A stretch of DNA of 64,000 bases, taken from the NCBI GenBank assembly GCA_934393265.1, contig CAKRQL010000004.1, positions 1 to 64,000 of the forward strand, read 5' to 3'. Shown here piece by piece: positions 52,997-62,282 of this stretch; positions within the stretch are counted from its first letter, which is position 1; every line of letters starts with the position of its first letter. Below the pieces are notes generated by a model, which ran no database searches, had not been told where the DNA came from, and was given only the letters and a program-made list of their open reading frames with translations. Source of the DNA: an uncultured Eubacteriales bacterium. Its GTDB lineage: Bacteria; Bacillota; Clostridia; Oscillospirales; CAG-272. The position numbers were made by a program, and so were the translations under genes.

Positions 52997-53338
52997 ATGA
53001 AGGTCAGAATACCGCAGGGCGGCGGAGCATCCAATATGCAGTCCATGCTCAAGCAGGCACAGAAAATGCAGGAGGACATGGCGCAGAAGCAGGAGGAGCT
53101 TGAGGCGCGCGAGTATGATATCTCTGCGGGAGGCGGAGTTGTCAATGTGAAGATCAACGGTAAAAAGGAGATACTTGCCGTAAAGCTTTCGCCCGAGATC
53201 GTCGACCCTGACGACATTGAGACACTTGAGGATCTGATAGTCGCTGCGATTAACGAAGCAATAAAAAAGGTTGAGGCTGTCTCCGCAGAGGAGATGCAGC
53301 AGATTACCGGGGCACTGAACCTTCCCGGGATGTTCTGA
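52997..53338 (+). CDS. ybaB: YbaB/EbfC family DNA-binding protein
   Basis: A 113-residue nucleoid-associated protein of the YbaB/EbfC family, which binds DNA as a dimer. The N-terminal MLKQAQKMQEDM stretch and the LEDLIVAAINEAI helix are typical. GGAGG precedes the ATG, and the gene overlaps recR by one base (TGATG). Located between dnaX and recR, as in most bacteria. Confidence 0.95.
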   Translation: MKVRIPQGGGASNMQSMLKQAQKMQEDMAQKQEELEAREYDISAGGGVVNVKINGKKEILAVKLSPEIVDPDDIETLEDLIVAAINEAIKKVEAVSAEEMQQITGALNLPGMF

Positions 53339-53943
53339 TGGCAGAGTTCATAGCGCCGATACAACGGCTTATCGAAGAATTCCGCCGCCTGCCCGGTGTA
53401 GGTGCTAAGGCCGCGGCAAGGTATGCGTTTGCCGTTCTTAATTTCAGCGAAGAGGACGCAGACGGATTTGCCGAGGCGATAAAGGGAGTAAAGCGCGATG
53501 TGTATATCTGCCCGGTCTGCGGAGGCTTGTCCTCGCGTGAGGGCGAATGTGACATATGCTCAGACCAAACGCGCGACTCCGGCGTGATATGTGTTGTCGA
53601 AAATGCCAAGGATGTCATGACAATGGAGCGTGTGCGTGGCTATCGCGGAGTATACCATGTTCTCGGCGGAGTTCTTTCTCCGCTTGACAACATAACTCCG
53701 GAAAAGCTCAATATAGATAAGCTCGTCTCCCGTGTTGCACAGGGAAATGTCCGCGAGGTTATAATAGCGACAAACCCTACGCCTGCCGGTGATACCACGG
53801 CGGGCTATCTCGCAAATCTGCTTGAAGAATACGGCGTTTCGGTCTCTCGGCTCGCGTACGGTATACCTGTGGGTGCAGATATAGAGTACGCGGACGAAAT
53901 GACGCTTTACCGTGCCATGGAGGGCAGACGCTCTCTCGGCTGA
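53338..53943 (+). CDS. recR: Recombination mediator protein RecR
   Basis: A 201-residue RecR of the RecFOR pathway, which loads RecA at gaps. Helix-hairpin-helix at about 10-35 (RLPGVGAKAA), zinc-finger Cys C58, C61, C71 and C74, then a Toprim domain (about 80-175, with VVENAKD). The start codon overlaps the ybaB stop. The next gene follows 19 bases later. recO lies at the window end, so two parts of the RecFOR pathway are present. Confidence 0.96.
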   Translation: MAEFIAPIQRLIEEFRRLPGVGAKAAARYAFAVLNFSEEDADGFAEAIKGVKRDVYICPVCGGLSSREGECDICSDQTRDSGVICVVENAKDVMTMERVRGYRGVYHVLGGVLSPLDNITPEKLNIDKLVSRVAQGNVREVIIATNPTPAGDTTAGYLANLLEEYGVSVSRLAYGIPVGADIEYADEMTLYRAMEGRRSLG

Positions 53944-53962
53944 CAGTTTTTGAAAGAATATT

Positions 53963-54895
53963 ATGAGAAAAACAACAGGATTTTTTGTGCGCCTCTCGGC
54001 GCTTGTGCTTCTTCTCGCCGTTGTCATTTCGTCCTTTACTGCGTGTACCCTCGTTGACGAAGTGAAAAAACTGCTCGGCATTGATACAGGCAGCGGGGAT
54101 AATGGCGGAAATACCGAGGTGAGCGGTGATCTTACCGTTCATTTTATAGATATAGGGCAGGGGGATGCCATACTTATCCGCCAGGGGACCCAGAGCATGC
54201 TTATTGACACCGGGGACACCGATAGCTCAAACCGCAAGAAGCTCCTTGCGTACATAGAGAATCTCGGGATAACGACAATTGACTGGCTTATCCTGACGCA
54301 TCCGGATGCAGACCACATAGGGGGTGCCGCGGATGTTATAAACAAATTCTCGGTTATGCGTTGCATCATGCCGGATGCCGAAAAGAGCACGGCGACATTT
54401 ACAAGACTTATGGACGCGCTCGAGAAGAGCAGTGACACAGAGGTCATACAGGCTGTCTCCGGATATTCGTTCAGGCTCGGCACGGCAGAGTGTCTGCTCC
54501 TCGCTCCGATCTCCGAGAAGTATTCGGACACCAATAATTACAGCGCGGTTCTGCGCCTGACCTACGGCACAAAGCGGATGATATTCTCCGGTGACGCAGA
54601 ACGCGAGTCGGAAGAGGAGATACTCAAAAAGTATCCGGCGTCCGATCTGAAATGCGATCTTTTGAAGCTCGGACATCACGGCTCGTCCACTTCATCGACG
54701 GACGAGTATCTCGACGCAATATCTCCGAGCTATGCCGTGATCTCCTGCGGAGTCGGAAATAAGTACGGTCATCCGCACAAGGAAACCATGACCAAGCTCT
54801 CAAAGAGAGGTATAACCGTATACAGAACGGATACAATGGGGACGGTTATCCTTACTACCGACGGTACAACAATGCGTTTTCAGACGGAAAAATAA
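53963..54895 (+). CDS. Exported ComEC-like metallo-beta-lactamase-fold protein
   Basis: 310 residues. The N-terminal signal ends near Cys28 in a lipobox-like FTAC, so it is probably a lipoprotein. The metallo-beta-lactamase fold resembles the C-terminal domain of ComEC: VHFIDIGQGDAI near 59-70, THPDADHIGG near 112-121, FSGDAE near 213 and KLGHHGSSTSS near 235. The ComEC-type domain is thought to be a nuclease in DNA uptake, but free-standing exported forms are not characterised. The stop codon abuts that of spo0A on the other strand, with no room for a terminator. Confidence 0.82.
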   Translation: MRKTTGFFVRLSALVLLLAVVISSFTACTLVDEVKKLLGIDTGSGDNGGNTEVSGDLTVHFIDIGQGDAILIRQGTQSMLIDTGDTDSSNRKKLLAYIENLGITTIDWLILTHPDADHIGGAADVINKFSVMRCIMPDAEKSTATFTRLMDALEKSSDTEVIQAVSGYSFRLGTAECLLLAPISEKYSDTNNYSAVLRLTYGTKRMIFSGDAERESEEEILKKYPASDLKCDLLKLGHHGSSTSSTDEYLDAISPSYAVISCGVGNKYGHPHKETMTKLSKRGITVYRTDTMGTVILTTDGTTMRFQTEK

Positions 54896-55669
54896 TCAGA
54901 CAACGGAACACTTGTACTTCAGTCGCAGATTGTCGGCTATCATGGCGATAAATTCGCTGTTGGTCGGCTTTCCGCGGCTGTTTTGTATTGTGTAGCCGAA
55001 GAAAGAATTGAGCGTGTCCACATCGCCTCTGTCCCATGCGACCTCAATTGCATGGCGGATAGCGCGCTCGACGCGAGAGGTGGTTGTCTGATATTTTTTA
55101 GCAACCGTCGGGTAGAGAATCTTTGTTACGGAGTTGATTATATCATTGTCGTTGATAGCCAGAAGAATTGCCGTGCGCAGGTACTGATACCCCTTTATAT
55201 GTGCGGGAACACCTATCTGATGTATTACCTTAGTGACCTGTGACTCCATGTCGGCATCATCTCCGGCGAGTTGCATAGCTCCGAACTTTTCCTTTATTCC
55301 CGCGAGTGAGGTTATGTGGGATACGAGGGAGGATGTGTTAAAGGGCTTCAGGATGCAGGAATCCGCACCGGCCTCAGAGGCTTCGAGAAGCAGGTTCTGC
55401 TTATTGACAGCCGACATGAGTATGAATGAGGGACGTGGCTTCCCGGGCTGATTTCTCGTCGCACGGATAACTCCTATGCCGTCGACCTTTGACATCCAGA
55501 GGTCGACTATCGCGACATCGTAATCGCCGTTATGTAGCATGCGGCATGCTGCCTCTCCGTCCTTCGCCTCGTCAACACTCCGAAAGCCGGACTTCGTGAG
55601 ATTTTCCTTGAGCTTTGCTCTTTCGTCGCTGTTCTCGTCGCACAGCAGAATTTTGATCGTGTTTTCCAT
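54896..55669 (-). CDS. spo0A: Sporulation transcription factor Spo0A
   Basis: 257 residues. The N-terminal receiver has phosphoacceptor Asp56 (IVDLWM), an acidic pair near 11-15 and Lys near 106 (ILKPF). The C-terminal effector domain shows the near-invariant [18 protein letters not shown] recognition helix. Phosphorylated Spo0A starts sporulation and controls stationary-phase genes. The ATG at 55669 is set by AAAGGAG six bases upstream; a promoter lies at 55719-55747. The expected neighbour spoIVB is not seen. Confidence 0.96.
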   Translation of the reverse strand: MENTIKILLCDENSDERAKLKENLTKSGFRSVDEAKDGEAACRMLHNGDYDVAIVDLWMSKVDGIGVIRATRNQPGKPRPSFILMSAVNKQNLLLEASEAGADSCILKPFNTSSLVSHITSLAGIKEKFGAMQLAGDDADMESQVTKVIHQIGVPAHIKGYQYLRTAILLAINDNDIINSVTKILYPTVAKKYQTTTSRVERAIRHAIEVAWDRGDVDTLNSFFGYTIQNSRGKPTNSEFIAMIADNLRLKYKCSVV

Positions 55670-55718
55670 AATGCACTCCTTTTTGATTACATATTTGTCA
55701 TTTACTGGGAACAACTAC

Positions 55719-55747
55719 ATTTTACCAGACAAATTGCCAAAAATCAA
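55719..55747 (-). promoter_or_regulatory. Sigma-A promoter of spo0A
   Basis: On the minus strand, TTGATT (55747-55742) and TAAAAT (55724-55719) are 17 bases apart. No clear sigma-H promoter was found. Confidence 0.65.
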
Positions 55748-56006
55748 GAGGTTTTACCATAAAATGTTAAACAAAAAATCTGCCATAATATGGTACAAAT
55801 AACCAATTATGACAATTATTTAACATTCGTTGACAAATAGTGACCGGATATGACAAAACGGCGGTCGGCGGTGACCGTGTCAGCCTGTTGTTATTCCTCT
55901 TTCTCCAAAGCTGTTTGTTTATATAGGAGACCGATAGTATAGTACTTTATATAGCAGTTATAGAAAAATAGCATAAGTTATAATTGTAAAAATTCTTTTA
56001 CAGGTA

Positions 56007-56036
56007 TTGAAAAGAGATATATGCTTGTGATATAAT
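56007..56036 (+). promoter_or_regulatory. Promoter of pckG
   Basis: TTGAAA (56007-56012) and TATAAT (56031-56036) are 18 bases apart, with TG one base before the -10. Confidence 0.7.
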
Positions 56037-56113
56037 GCATTCGTGGGAAGTTGGACTTTTATCTGATTTTCCCTTTCAAATCTGATAATGATAATATGAT
56101 AAGGAGATATACT

Positions 56114-57904
56114 ATGAACGCAAACGTAACTAAGAACAAGTATGTCAACGAGTGGATTTCCGAGATGGCTGACCTTGTTAAGCCCTCTGAGATTATCCTC
56201 ATCGACGGCTCGGAAGAGCAGGCAGAGCACTTTCGCAGGATTGCGGTGGAGAGCGGAGAGCTTATAAAGCTCAACGAGGATAAGCTCCCCGGATGTTATC
56301 TGCACAGAACTGCGGTGAACGATGTTGCGAGAGTTGAGAACAGGACTTTCATCTGCACACGCAAGAAAGAGGATGCCGGTAACATCAATAACTGGATGGA
56401 TCCCGAAGAGTGCTATGCGAAGCTCTCGAAACTCTATGACGGATCGTACAAGGGAAAGCCCATGTATGTTATCCCGTATTCAATGTCTGTTGTCGGTTCT
56501 CACTTTGCAAAGTACGGCATTGAGCTTACAGACTCGATATATGTCGTTCTCAATATGCTCATAATGACAAGAGTGGGCACGAGTGTTCTCGATGCTCTCG
56601 GAGACAGCGCGAATTTCGTAAAGGGACTTCACGCCTGCGCAAATGTCGATGAAAACAACAGATACATATGTCACTTCCCGGAGGATAATACCATATGGTC
56701 GGTCAACTCCGCATACGGTGGAAATGTTCTTCTCGGTAAAAAGTGCTTCGCACTTCGTATCGCCTCCTACCTCGGACGCAAGGAAAACTGGATGGCAGAG
56801 CACATGCTCATCCTCGGCGTTCAGGACCCGAAGGGGAATATAAAGTATGTTACTGCGGCATTCCCGTCGGCATGTGGTAAGACAAACCTTGCAATGATAA
56901 TCCCGCCTGAAATCTACAAGAAGCAGGGATACAAGACATGGTGCGTCGGCGATGATATCGCATGGCTCCGTGTCGGTGATGACGGCAGACTCTGGGCTGT
57001 CAACCCCGAGAACGGATTCTTCGGTGTTGCACCCGGAACCAACGAGCACTCCAACCCCAACGCACTGCACACCTGCATGCGTGACACTATATTCACGAAT
57101 GTTGCCCACAATCTTGCCGATAACACCGTATGGTGGGAGGGACTTACCGATGAGCTCCCGACCAATGTTATAGACTGGAAGGGCAATAAATGGGATCCTT
57201 CAAAATACGACAAGAAGGATAAGACCACATGCGCCGCTCATCCCAACTCGAGATTTACCGCAAAGGCTGTCAATTGCCCGTGCCTGTCCGACAAGTTCAA
57301 TGATCCCGCAGGCGTTCCCGTAACCGCTATCATATTCGGCGGCAGACGCGCAAAGACAGCACCGCTGGTTTACCAGTCGACAAGCTGGCAGAACGGTGTG
57401 TTTGTCGGTTCTATAATGGCTTCCGAAACAACTGCCGCGGCGGCAGGAGCTGTCGGTGTCGTGCGCCATGATCCTATGGCTATGCGTCCGTTTGTCGGAT
57501 ATGACATGGGTGACTACTGGCAGCACTGGCTTGATATGGGCAAGATAATAAAGAACCCGCCGAAGATTTTCCATGTAAACTGGTTCCGCACCGATTCGGA
57601 GGGGCACTTCATCTGGCCGGGCTTCGGCGACAACATGCGCGTTGTTATGTGGATTCTCGCTCGCTGCGAGGGCAAGGCTGACGCCGTTGAGACTCCCATA
57701 GGATACGTTCCCACCGTTGACGGAATAAATACCGAAGGACTCAACATTTCAAAGGAGACGATGAAAGAGCTTCTCTCCGTCGATAAGGAGCTGTGGCTTG
57801 AGGACTGCAAGGGAATACGCGAGTTCTACAAGCAGGTCGGCGACAGAGTTCCGAAGGAGCTTTACGACGAGCTTGATTCCCTTGAAAAAAGGCTTGCAAA
57901 ATAA
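56114..57904 (+). CDS. pckG: Phosphoenolpyruvate carboxykinase, GTP-dependent type
   Basis: 596 residues. It interconverts oxaloacetate and PEP with GTP/GDP in the cytosol. The P-loop FPSACGKTNLAM contains the reactive Cys of the GTP class, with further family motifs in GDDIAW, PENGFFGVAPGTN and NWFRTDSEGHFIWPGFGDNMRV. ATP-type PckA would be shorter (about 530 aa) and lacks this Cys loop. The ATG at 56114 has AAGGAG seven bases upstream; the longer frame starts too close to the promoter. In fermenting anaerobes it often works in the PEP-to-oxaloacetate direction. Confidence 0.95.
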   Translation: MNANVTKNKYVNEWISEMADLVKPSEIILIDGSEEQAEHFRRIAVESGELIKLNEDKLPGCYLHRTAVNDVARVENRTFICTRKKEDAGNINNWMDPEECYAKLSKLYDGSYKGKPMYVIPYSMSVVGSHFAKYGIELTDSIYVVLNMLIMTRVGTSVLDALGDSANFVKGLHACANVDENNRYICHFPEDNTIWSVNSAYGGNVLLGKKCFALRIASYLGRKENWMAEHMLILGVQDPKGNIKYVTAAFPSACGKTNLAMIIPPEIYKKQGYKTWCVGDDIAWLRVGDDGRLWAVNPENGFFGVAPGTNEHSNPNALHTCMRDTIFTNVAHNLADNTVWWEGLTDELPTNVIDWKGNKWDPSKYDKKDKTTCAAHPNSRFTAKAVNCPCLSDKFNDPAGVPVTAIIFGGRRAKTAPLVYQSTSWQNGVFVGSIMASETTAAAAGAVGVVRHDPMAMRPFVGYDMGDYWQHWLDMGKIIKNPPKIFHVNWFRTDSEGHFIWPGFGDNMRVVMWILARCEGKADAVETPIGYVPTVDGINTEGLNISKETMKELLSVDKELWLEDCKGIREFYKQVGDRVPKELYDELDSLEKRLAK

Positions 57905-57962
57905 TCAAATATGTGATATACTTATCCTGTAAGATTGACAGAAAGCATACGGAGGGGAGTAT

Positions 57963-58166
57963 ATGAAAAAAATTATTGCACTGTGCCTTGTGGTACTGCT
58001 GATCGCTTTTTGCGCGGTTGCATGCACGGGTGGCAATGATAACGGAAACAACGGTGATAACGGAAATTCGGGTAACAATTCCGGCAATAACGGCGGGGTG
58101 TTTAATCCCGATAACGGTAATGCTCCGGTTGATCTTCCGATAATAGACCTTCCGGGCGGCAACTGA
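57963..58166 (+). CDS. Small Asn/Gly-rich lipoprotein
   Basis: 67 residues. The signal peptide MKKIIALCLVVLLIAFCAVAC ends at lipobox Cys21 (AVAC). The mature part is a disordered run of Asn, Gly and Asp (repeats of NNGDNGN type) ending in LPIIDLPGGN. GGAGGGG lies before the ATG. Its function is unknown. It follows pckG by about 58 bases and could be co-transcribed. A terminator-like hairpin follows. Confidence 0.65.
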   Translation: MKKIIALCLVVLLIAFCAVACTGGNDNGNNGDNGNSGNNSGNNGGVFNPDNGNAPVDLPIIDLPGGN

Positions 58167-58181
58167 TATTTGATCGTACGG

Positions 58182-58224
58182 AAAAAGGGGAAGAGGTACT
58201 TTGCGGTGCCCCTTCCTTTTTTTA
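58182..58224 (+). terminator. Terminator after the small lipoprotein gene
   Basis: AGGGG with GGTAC pairs with GTGCC-CCT (one G-T pair), with a small internal loop, followed by a long T run near 58217-58223. Confidence 0.65.
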
Positions 58225-58235
58225 TATATATGCCG

Positions 58236-59192
58236 TTATTTTGTGTAGAGAGCGTATCCAAAGGAAATCAGCGCGGCAATCAGTCCCTGTACAAATTTTA
58301 TTAACGCATATTTCTTCATTCGCAAGCCTGCCGGCAGGACGAATGCCGCCGCCTGCATATGCACCGAAATTCCGGAAAATGCAACGGCAAAGGCGGTCAT
58401 AGGAAAAGCAATTTTTTGAGAAAATTTCAGCTGTGACGAAAGAAAATGTGCCGCATTTCCGACTTCGAGAAAAGACAGAACAGAGCCGCATATTATCCCA
58501 TCGCCTATTACTGTGCGGATAATATTGGACACAGCAGAGAAAAAAAGAATATAGGCGCAGACAATGACGGTGTTTATTCCCGCAGCCCGTACCGAAGAGA
58601 CAAATGAAAAAGTCTGCTTGATATTATTTTTGAGATTTGAACATTTTATCCGATTTGGACGAAATATAAAGCCGACTGTTATCGCCGAGATAACGGTAAC
58701 GAGATAAAGTATCACTCCGTCCTTTGTACTGCCGCGCATGGCTGTACCTATTCCGCTTATTATAAATGCGGGACCTGTATTGTTTGAAAAGGCTATAAGC
58801 ACCTCGGCTTCATCCCGCGTTATTTTCCTTTGCGTATACAGTTCGGTTGCACATTTTGCGCCGAGCGGAAAACCGCATAGTATGCCACAGATAAATGCGC
58901 TTATTCCTGCACCCGGTATATGAAATACGCGCTCGAAAAGGCTACCTGTGTGCTTTAACCTCCCGAAGTCACAGCAGGAAATAACGGCGTCGGAGATTAT
59001 CATAAAAGGAAAAACAGCCGGTATTATCGCGCTTCCGCACAGAAGTATTCCGAGGCGCACTCCCTCTGAAATCCTGTCGGCAGCGAGGACGGATAATGTT
59101 AGGGCGGAGAGCGTTATAAAGCTCAGAATTCCGGAACGCAGTGCGCCGGATATTCTGACCTTCTCCCGGTGCGAAGAAGTGTCGGATGTCAT
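58236..59192 (-). CDS. YlbJ-like sporulation integral membrane protein
   Basis: A 318-residue polytopic membrane protein (about eight helices) of the nucleoside-recognition/YlbJ type. Family-like motifs are IPAVFPFMIISD near 57-68 and CGFPLGAKC near 108-116, followed by FSNNTGPAFI. YlbJ relatives are needed for normal spore coat/cortex formation in Bacillus, but transport substrates are unknown. It is divergent from yqfC, so it lies beside other sporulation genes. The assignment to YlbJ rather than another member of the family is tentative. Confidence 0.7.
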   Translation of the reverse strand: MTSDTSSHREKVRISGALRSGILSFITLSALTLSVLAADRISEGVRLGILLCGSAIIPAVFPFMIISDAVISCCDFGRLKHTGSLFERVFHIPGAGISAFICGILCGFPLGAKCATELYTQRKITRDEAEVLIAFSNNTGPAFIISGIGTAMRGSTKDGVILYLVTVISAITVGFIFRPNRIKCSNLKNNIKQTFSFVSSVRAAGINTVIVCAYILFFSAVSNIIRTVIGDGIICGSVLSFLEVGNAAHFLSSQLKFSQKIAFPMTAFAVAFSGISVHMQAAAFVLPAGLRMKKYALIKFVQGLIAALISFGYALYTK

Positions 59193-59248
59193 TTTTTCCT
59201 CCGCATGTCATAGACTTTACTAAAAACTATGAGGACGGAGGGATTACT

Positions 59249-59584
59249 ATGACCGGAAATGGTGCAAATGAAAGCGGCGCCGGAATTGCTTCGCGTAATA
59301 CCCGCAAGAATACGAGCGGGAGAGAATACAGAAAAAGCGCAGTTGCCCTGCGAACAAAGAATTTTGCCGCGGAGCTGTCGGGATGCCGGGAAGGACTCTC
59401 GCTCGTGCTCGGAGGTGTCAATGGAATATGCGGGCTGTCTGATGTATGCGTTACGCTCATGACATTCTCCGGCAACATTGAGGTTTCCGGTGAGGGGCTT
59501 CTGCTTTCGGTTTTCGAGCTCGGTAAGGTTGAGATACGAGGCAGAGTATATGGGGTGAGGTTCGATTTTTATGAAAAGGCTTGA
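59249..59584 (+). CDS. yqfC: Sporulation protein YqfC
   Basis: A 111-residue YqfC-family protein, expressed in the mother cell under sigma-E in Bacillus and needed for efficient sporulation. The C-terminal ELGKVEIRGRVYGVRFDF segment fits the family; the first 35 residues are variable. The ATG at 59249 has GGAGGG seven bases upstream. It overlaps yqfD by 14 bases. The mechanistic role is unknown. Confidence 0.82.
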   Translation: MTGNGANESGAGIASRNTRKNTSGREYRKSAVALRTKNFAAELSGCREGLSLVLGGVNGICGLSDVCVTLMTFSGNIEVSGEGLLLSVFELGKVEIRGRVYGVRFDFYEKA

Positions 59585-60737
59585 TTATCTGATATTCGGC
59601 TACAGGACAGTCAGGGTGACGGACGGACTCTCGGAATGTGCCGATATTTTCTTGAAAGCAGACATACCGGTGAGCTTTCGTGCAGACGGCAGCTTTGACA
59701 TAAAGGAGTCGGAGGTCAATGGGATTTCCGAAATGCTCGACGGCAAGGTGAGCTACACAATCAGCGACTGCCGTGGATTATTGGGCTTTTTCAAAAATAA
59801 TCGTAAGAGATATGGTTTTTTTGCCGGGTTAATCATCTCGGTACTTCTGATGGTCATGACATCTCTTGTCGTCTGGGACGTAAGAATAATATGGGATGGC
59901 GACGAGGGGGCTACAGATGTTACGGAACGGCTTTCCGACGTTGGTCTTAAATGCGGGGCGATATGGTTTTTTCTTGATACGGAGAAGGTCGAAAATACGC
60001 TGCTCATGTCATCCGACGATATAGCTTGGGTGAACATAAATCGCCGTGGCGGAGTTGCCTATGTCGAGCTGGCGAAGAGGGCGCACGTAGATAAACCACC
60101 GGAGCGTTTTCCGTGTAACATAGTTGCGGGCTGTGATGCGGTAATTGACGAAATAGATATTATAAGCGGCGCCGCCGTCGTAAAGCCCGGTGAAACAGTA
60201 ACCGCGGGAGATCTGCTGATATCCGGCACCGTTACCGGCATAGGCGGAACGGTCATAACATCCGCAAACGGCAGGGTGCGCGGGCGGGTCGAGGAGGTTC
60301 TGACTGTTAGCGTGTCACGCTTTTACACCGAAAAAGTTTTTTCCGGTGAGAGGACGGCACTTGTGCAGGCAGAGCTTTTCGGTTTTCCTATCAATATTTT
60401 CAAAAGGGGTGGAAATTCGGGTGCATGTTGTGATATAATATACTCCGTAAAAGATTTTAGTCTTTTCGGAGGGCATAAGCTTCCGTTTTCCGTAAGGTAC
60501 GGGTATGAAATCAGCTACACTGAGACAGAGAGGACGAGGAGTGACATTCTGATGATCGCGGAGGCGCGGGAACGGATGTCGGAGCTGTGTGTATCCGCAC
60601 TGTCCGGCGCTGATATCGTATCAATGACATCCTCCGGGTATTTCGACGGTGACAGCTATGTTATGACGACGCGCGTTGTTTCGGTACGGGAAATAGGACA
60701 GATAGTCGGAATAGAAACGGATGCATATGCCGGTTGA
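59571..60737 (+). CDS. yqfD: Sporulation membrane protein YqfD
   Basis: A 388-residue YqfD (similar to SpoIV stage proteins). One main membrane segment lies at about 86-108, and the C-terminal domain is outside with beta-strand character. It follows yqfC with a 14-base overlap, so translation is probably coupled. Needed for sporulation in Bacillus; the precise role is not known. phoH follows 27 bases downstream, the standard order in Bacillota. Confidence 0.88.
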   Translation: MKRLDYLIFGYRTVRVTDGLSECADIFLKADIPVSFRADGSFDIKESEVNGISEMLDGKVSYTISDCRGLLGFFKNNRKRYGFFAGLIISVLLMVMTSLVVWDVRIIWDGDEGATDVTERLSDVGLKCGAIWFFLDTEKVENTLLMSSDDIAWVNINRRGGVAYVELAKRAHVDKPPERFPCNIVAGCDAVIDEIDIISGAAVVKPGETVTAGDLLISGTVTGIGGTVITSANGRVRGRVEEVLTVSVSRFYTEKVFSGERTALVQAELFGFPINIFKRGGNSGACCDIIYSVKDFSLFGGHKLPFSVRYGYEISYTETERTRSDILMIAEARERMSELCVSALSGADIVSMTSSGYFDGDSYVMTTRVVSVREIGQIVGIETDAYAG

Positions 60738-60764
60738 TTAACGGATACATACAGGAGGAGTATT

Positions 60765-61805
60765 ATGGCGGAGAAAACGGTGCTGACAAAATCAAGCGAG
60801 GAAACATCGGCGTTATTCGGCACATTTGATTCACATGCCGGGATGATAGAGCGTGCGTTCGGTGTCCGTATATCCAACAGAAACAACGATCCGGGTACGG
60901 GAGACGCAATAGTAATAACCGGAGATGCCGGAGCTGTAAATTCCGCTGCACGTGTCCTTGAATATCTTAAACGGATGACAGGAGACGGCGATACAATAAG
61001 CGCACAGAGCGTGGAATATGTCATCAGCCTTGTCAATGACGGTGAGGAGGATAGCGCCGAGGTCTATTCAGACGATGTGATCTCGGTAACAAACCGCGGC
61101 AAGCCCATAAAGGCAAAAACAAAGGGGCAGTCAAAGTATGTAAAGTGCATAAGGGACAACACGCTCACGATAGGAACCGGTCCCGCCGGAACCGGAAAGA
61201 CATTTCTTGCAGTGGCGATGGCTGTAGAGGCTCTCCGCGCGAAGAGTATAACTCGGATAATTCTTACCCGCCCGGCGGTCGAAGCCGGAGAGCGGCTCGG
61301 ATTTCTGCCGGGAGATTTGCAGAGCAAGATAGATCCGTATCTTCGCCCGCTCTATGACGCGCTTTTTGAAATGCTTGGCGCGGAGAACTATCAGAGACAC
61401 CTTGAGCGCGGTAGCATTGAGATCGCACCGCTTGCGTATATGCGCGGGCGCACACTCGATGATTCCTTTATAATACTTGACGAGGCACAGAACACAACGC
61501 CTGAGCAGATGAAGATGTTTCTTACACGTCTGGGCTTCAATTCAAAGGCTGTCGTGACAGGCGACATGTCGCAGACGGATCTGCCGTACGGGCAGAGGAG
61601 CGGGCTCGCGATAGCCCGTCGTGTGCTTGACGGAGTCGAGGGCGTGGGCGTATATGAATTTACAGACAGGGATGTTGTGCGCCACCCGCTTGTCCGCCGC
61701 ATAATCAATGCGTATGATAAGTATGAGCGCGAGGCACGTGAACAAAAGGAAAAAAAGAACTCTGCCGACGGAAAACGCGGCGGAGCCGGAGGAAACAGAA
61801 AATGA
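60765..61805 (+). CDS. phoH: PhoH family protein
   Basis: A 346-residue PhoH-like ATPase (RNA helicase-related domain). An N-terminal KH-like portion (about 20-105) precedes the ATPase. Walker A GPAGTGKT is at about 142-149, and Walker B is in ILDEAQNTTPEQMK near 240-253. The Lys/Glu/Gly-rich tail is about 25 residues. Its function is unknown but it is widely linked to RNA processing with ybeY, whose start overlaps its stop (ATGA). AGGAGG precedes the ATG. Confidence 0.93.
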   Translation: MAEKTVLTKSSEETSALFGTFDSHAGMIERAFGVRISNRNNDPGTGDAIVITGDAGAVNSAARVLEYLKRMTGDGDTISAQSVEYVISLVNDGEEDSAEVYSDDVISVTNRGKPIKAKTKGQSKYVKCIRDNTLTIGTGPAGTGKTFLAVAMAVEALRAKSITRIILTRPAVEAGERLGFLPGDLQSKIDPYLRPLYDALFEMLGAENYQRHLERGSIEIAPLAYMRGRTLDDSFIILDEAQNTTPEQMKMFLTRLGFNSKAVVTGDMSQTDLPYGQRSGLAIARRVLDGVEGVGVYEFTDRDVVRHPLVRRIINAYDKYEREAREQKEKKNSADGKRGGAGGNRK

Positions 61806-62266
61806 AAAAGCTTTTGATAGACTTTTCGGCGACAAAAAGATTTCCGGAGATCGACTATAACTTCAAGCTTTCGATTCGCCGTGCAGTAACCGAGACACTT
61901 CGTGCCGAGGGGTTTCCGTATGATGCGGAGGTTTCTGTCACACTATGCGACGGAGAATACATTCGTGCTCTCAACAAAAAATATCGTGGTATAGACAGGG
62001 AGACGGATGTGCTGTCATTCCCGCTTTATACGCCGGACGAGCTTACCGACGGGGAATGTGCCGTTGTCGCAACGCTCGGAGACATAGTAATAAATCTTGA
62101 CAGAGCAAAGATACAGGCGGAGGAAATAGGGCACCCGTACCTTCGTGAGGTGATGTTTCTGACGGTGCATTCGACGCTCCACCTTCTCGGATATGATCAC
62201 GAGAGGTCGGAGGAGGACGACGAGGAACAGTGCCGCCGTCAGCGCGAGATAATGGAAAAAATATGA
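61802..62266 (+). CDS. ybeY: rRNA maturation endoribonuclease YbeY
   Basis: A 154-residue metal-dependent endoribonuclease involved in 16S rRNA 3' end processing and ribosome quality control. The metal motif H-x3-H-x5-H is in TVHSTLHLLGYDH near 119-131. The first codon overlaps the phoH stop by four bases. Standard length. Confidence 0.95.
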   Translation: MKKLLIDFSATKRFPEIDYNFKLSIRRAVTETLRAEGFPYDAEVSVTLCDGEYIRALNKKYRGIDRETDVLSFPLYTPDELTDGECAVVATLGDIVINLDRAKIQAEEIGHPYLREVMFLTVHSTLHLLGYDHERSEEDDEEQCRRQREIMEKI

Positions 62267-62282
62267 CCGTGAGGATCTAAAG

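Larger units (their letters stand above)
55670..56113. other. Divergent intergenic region spo0A - pckG
   Basis: About 440 bases without a gene. It holds the spo0A promoter on the minus strand, the pckG promoter on the plus strand, and three TGACAA elements at 55810, 55831 and 55851, spaced 21 and 20 bases, plus one inverted copy (TTTGTCA) at 55694. No riboswitch was seen. Confidence 0.6.
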
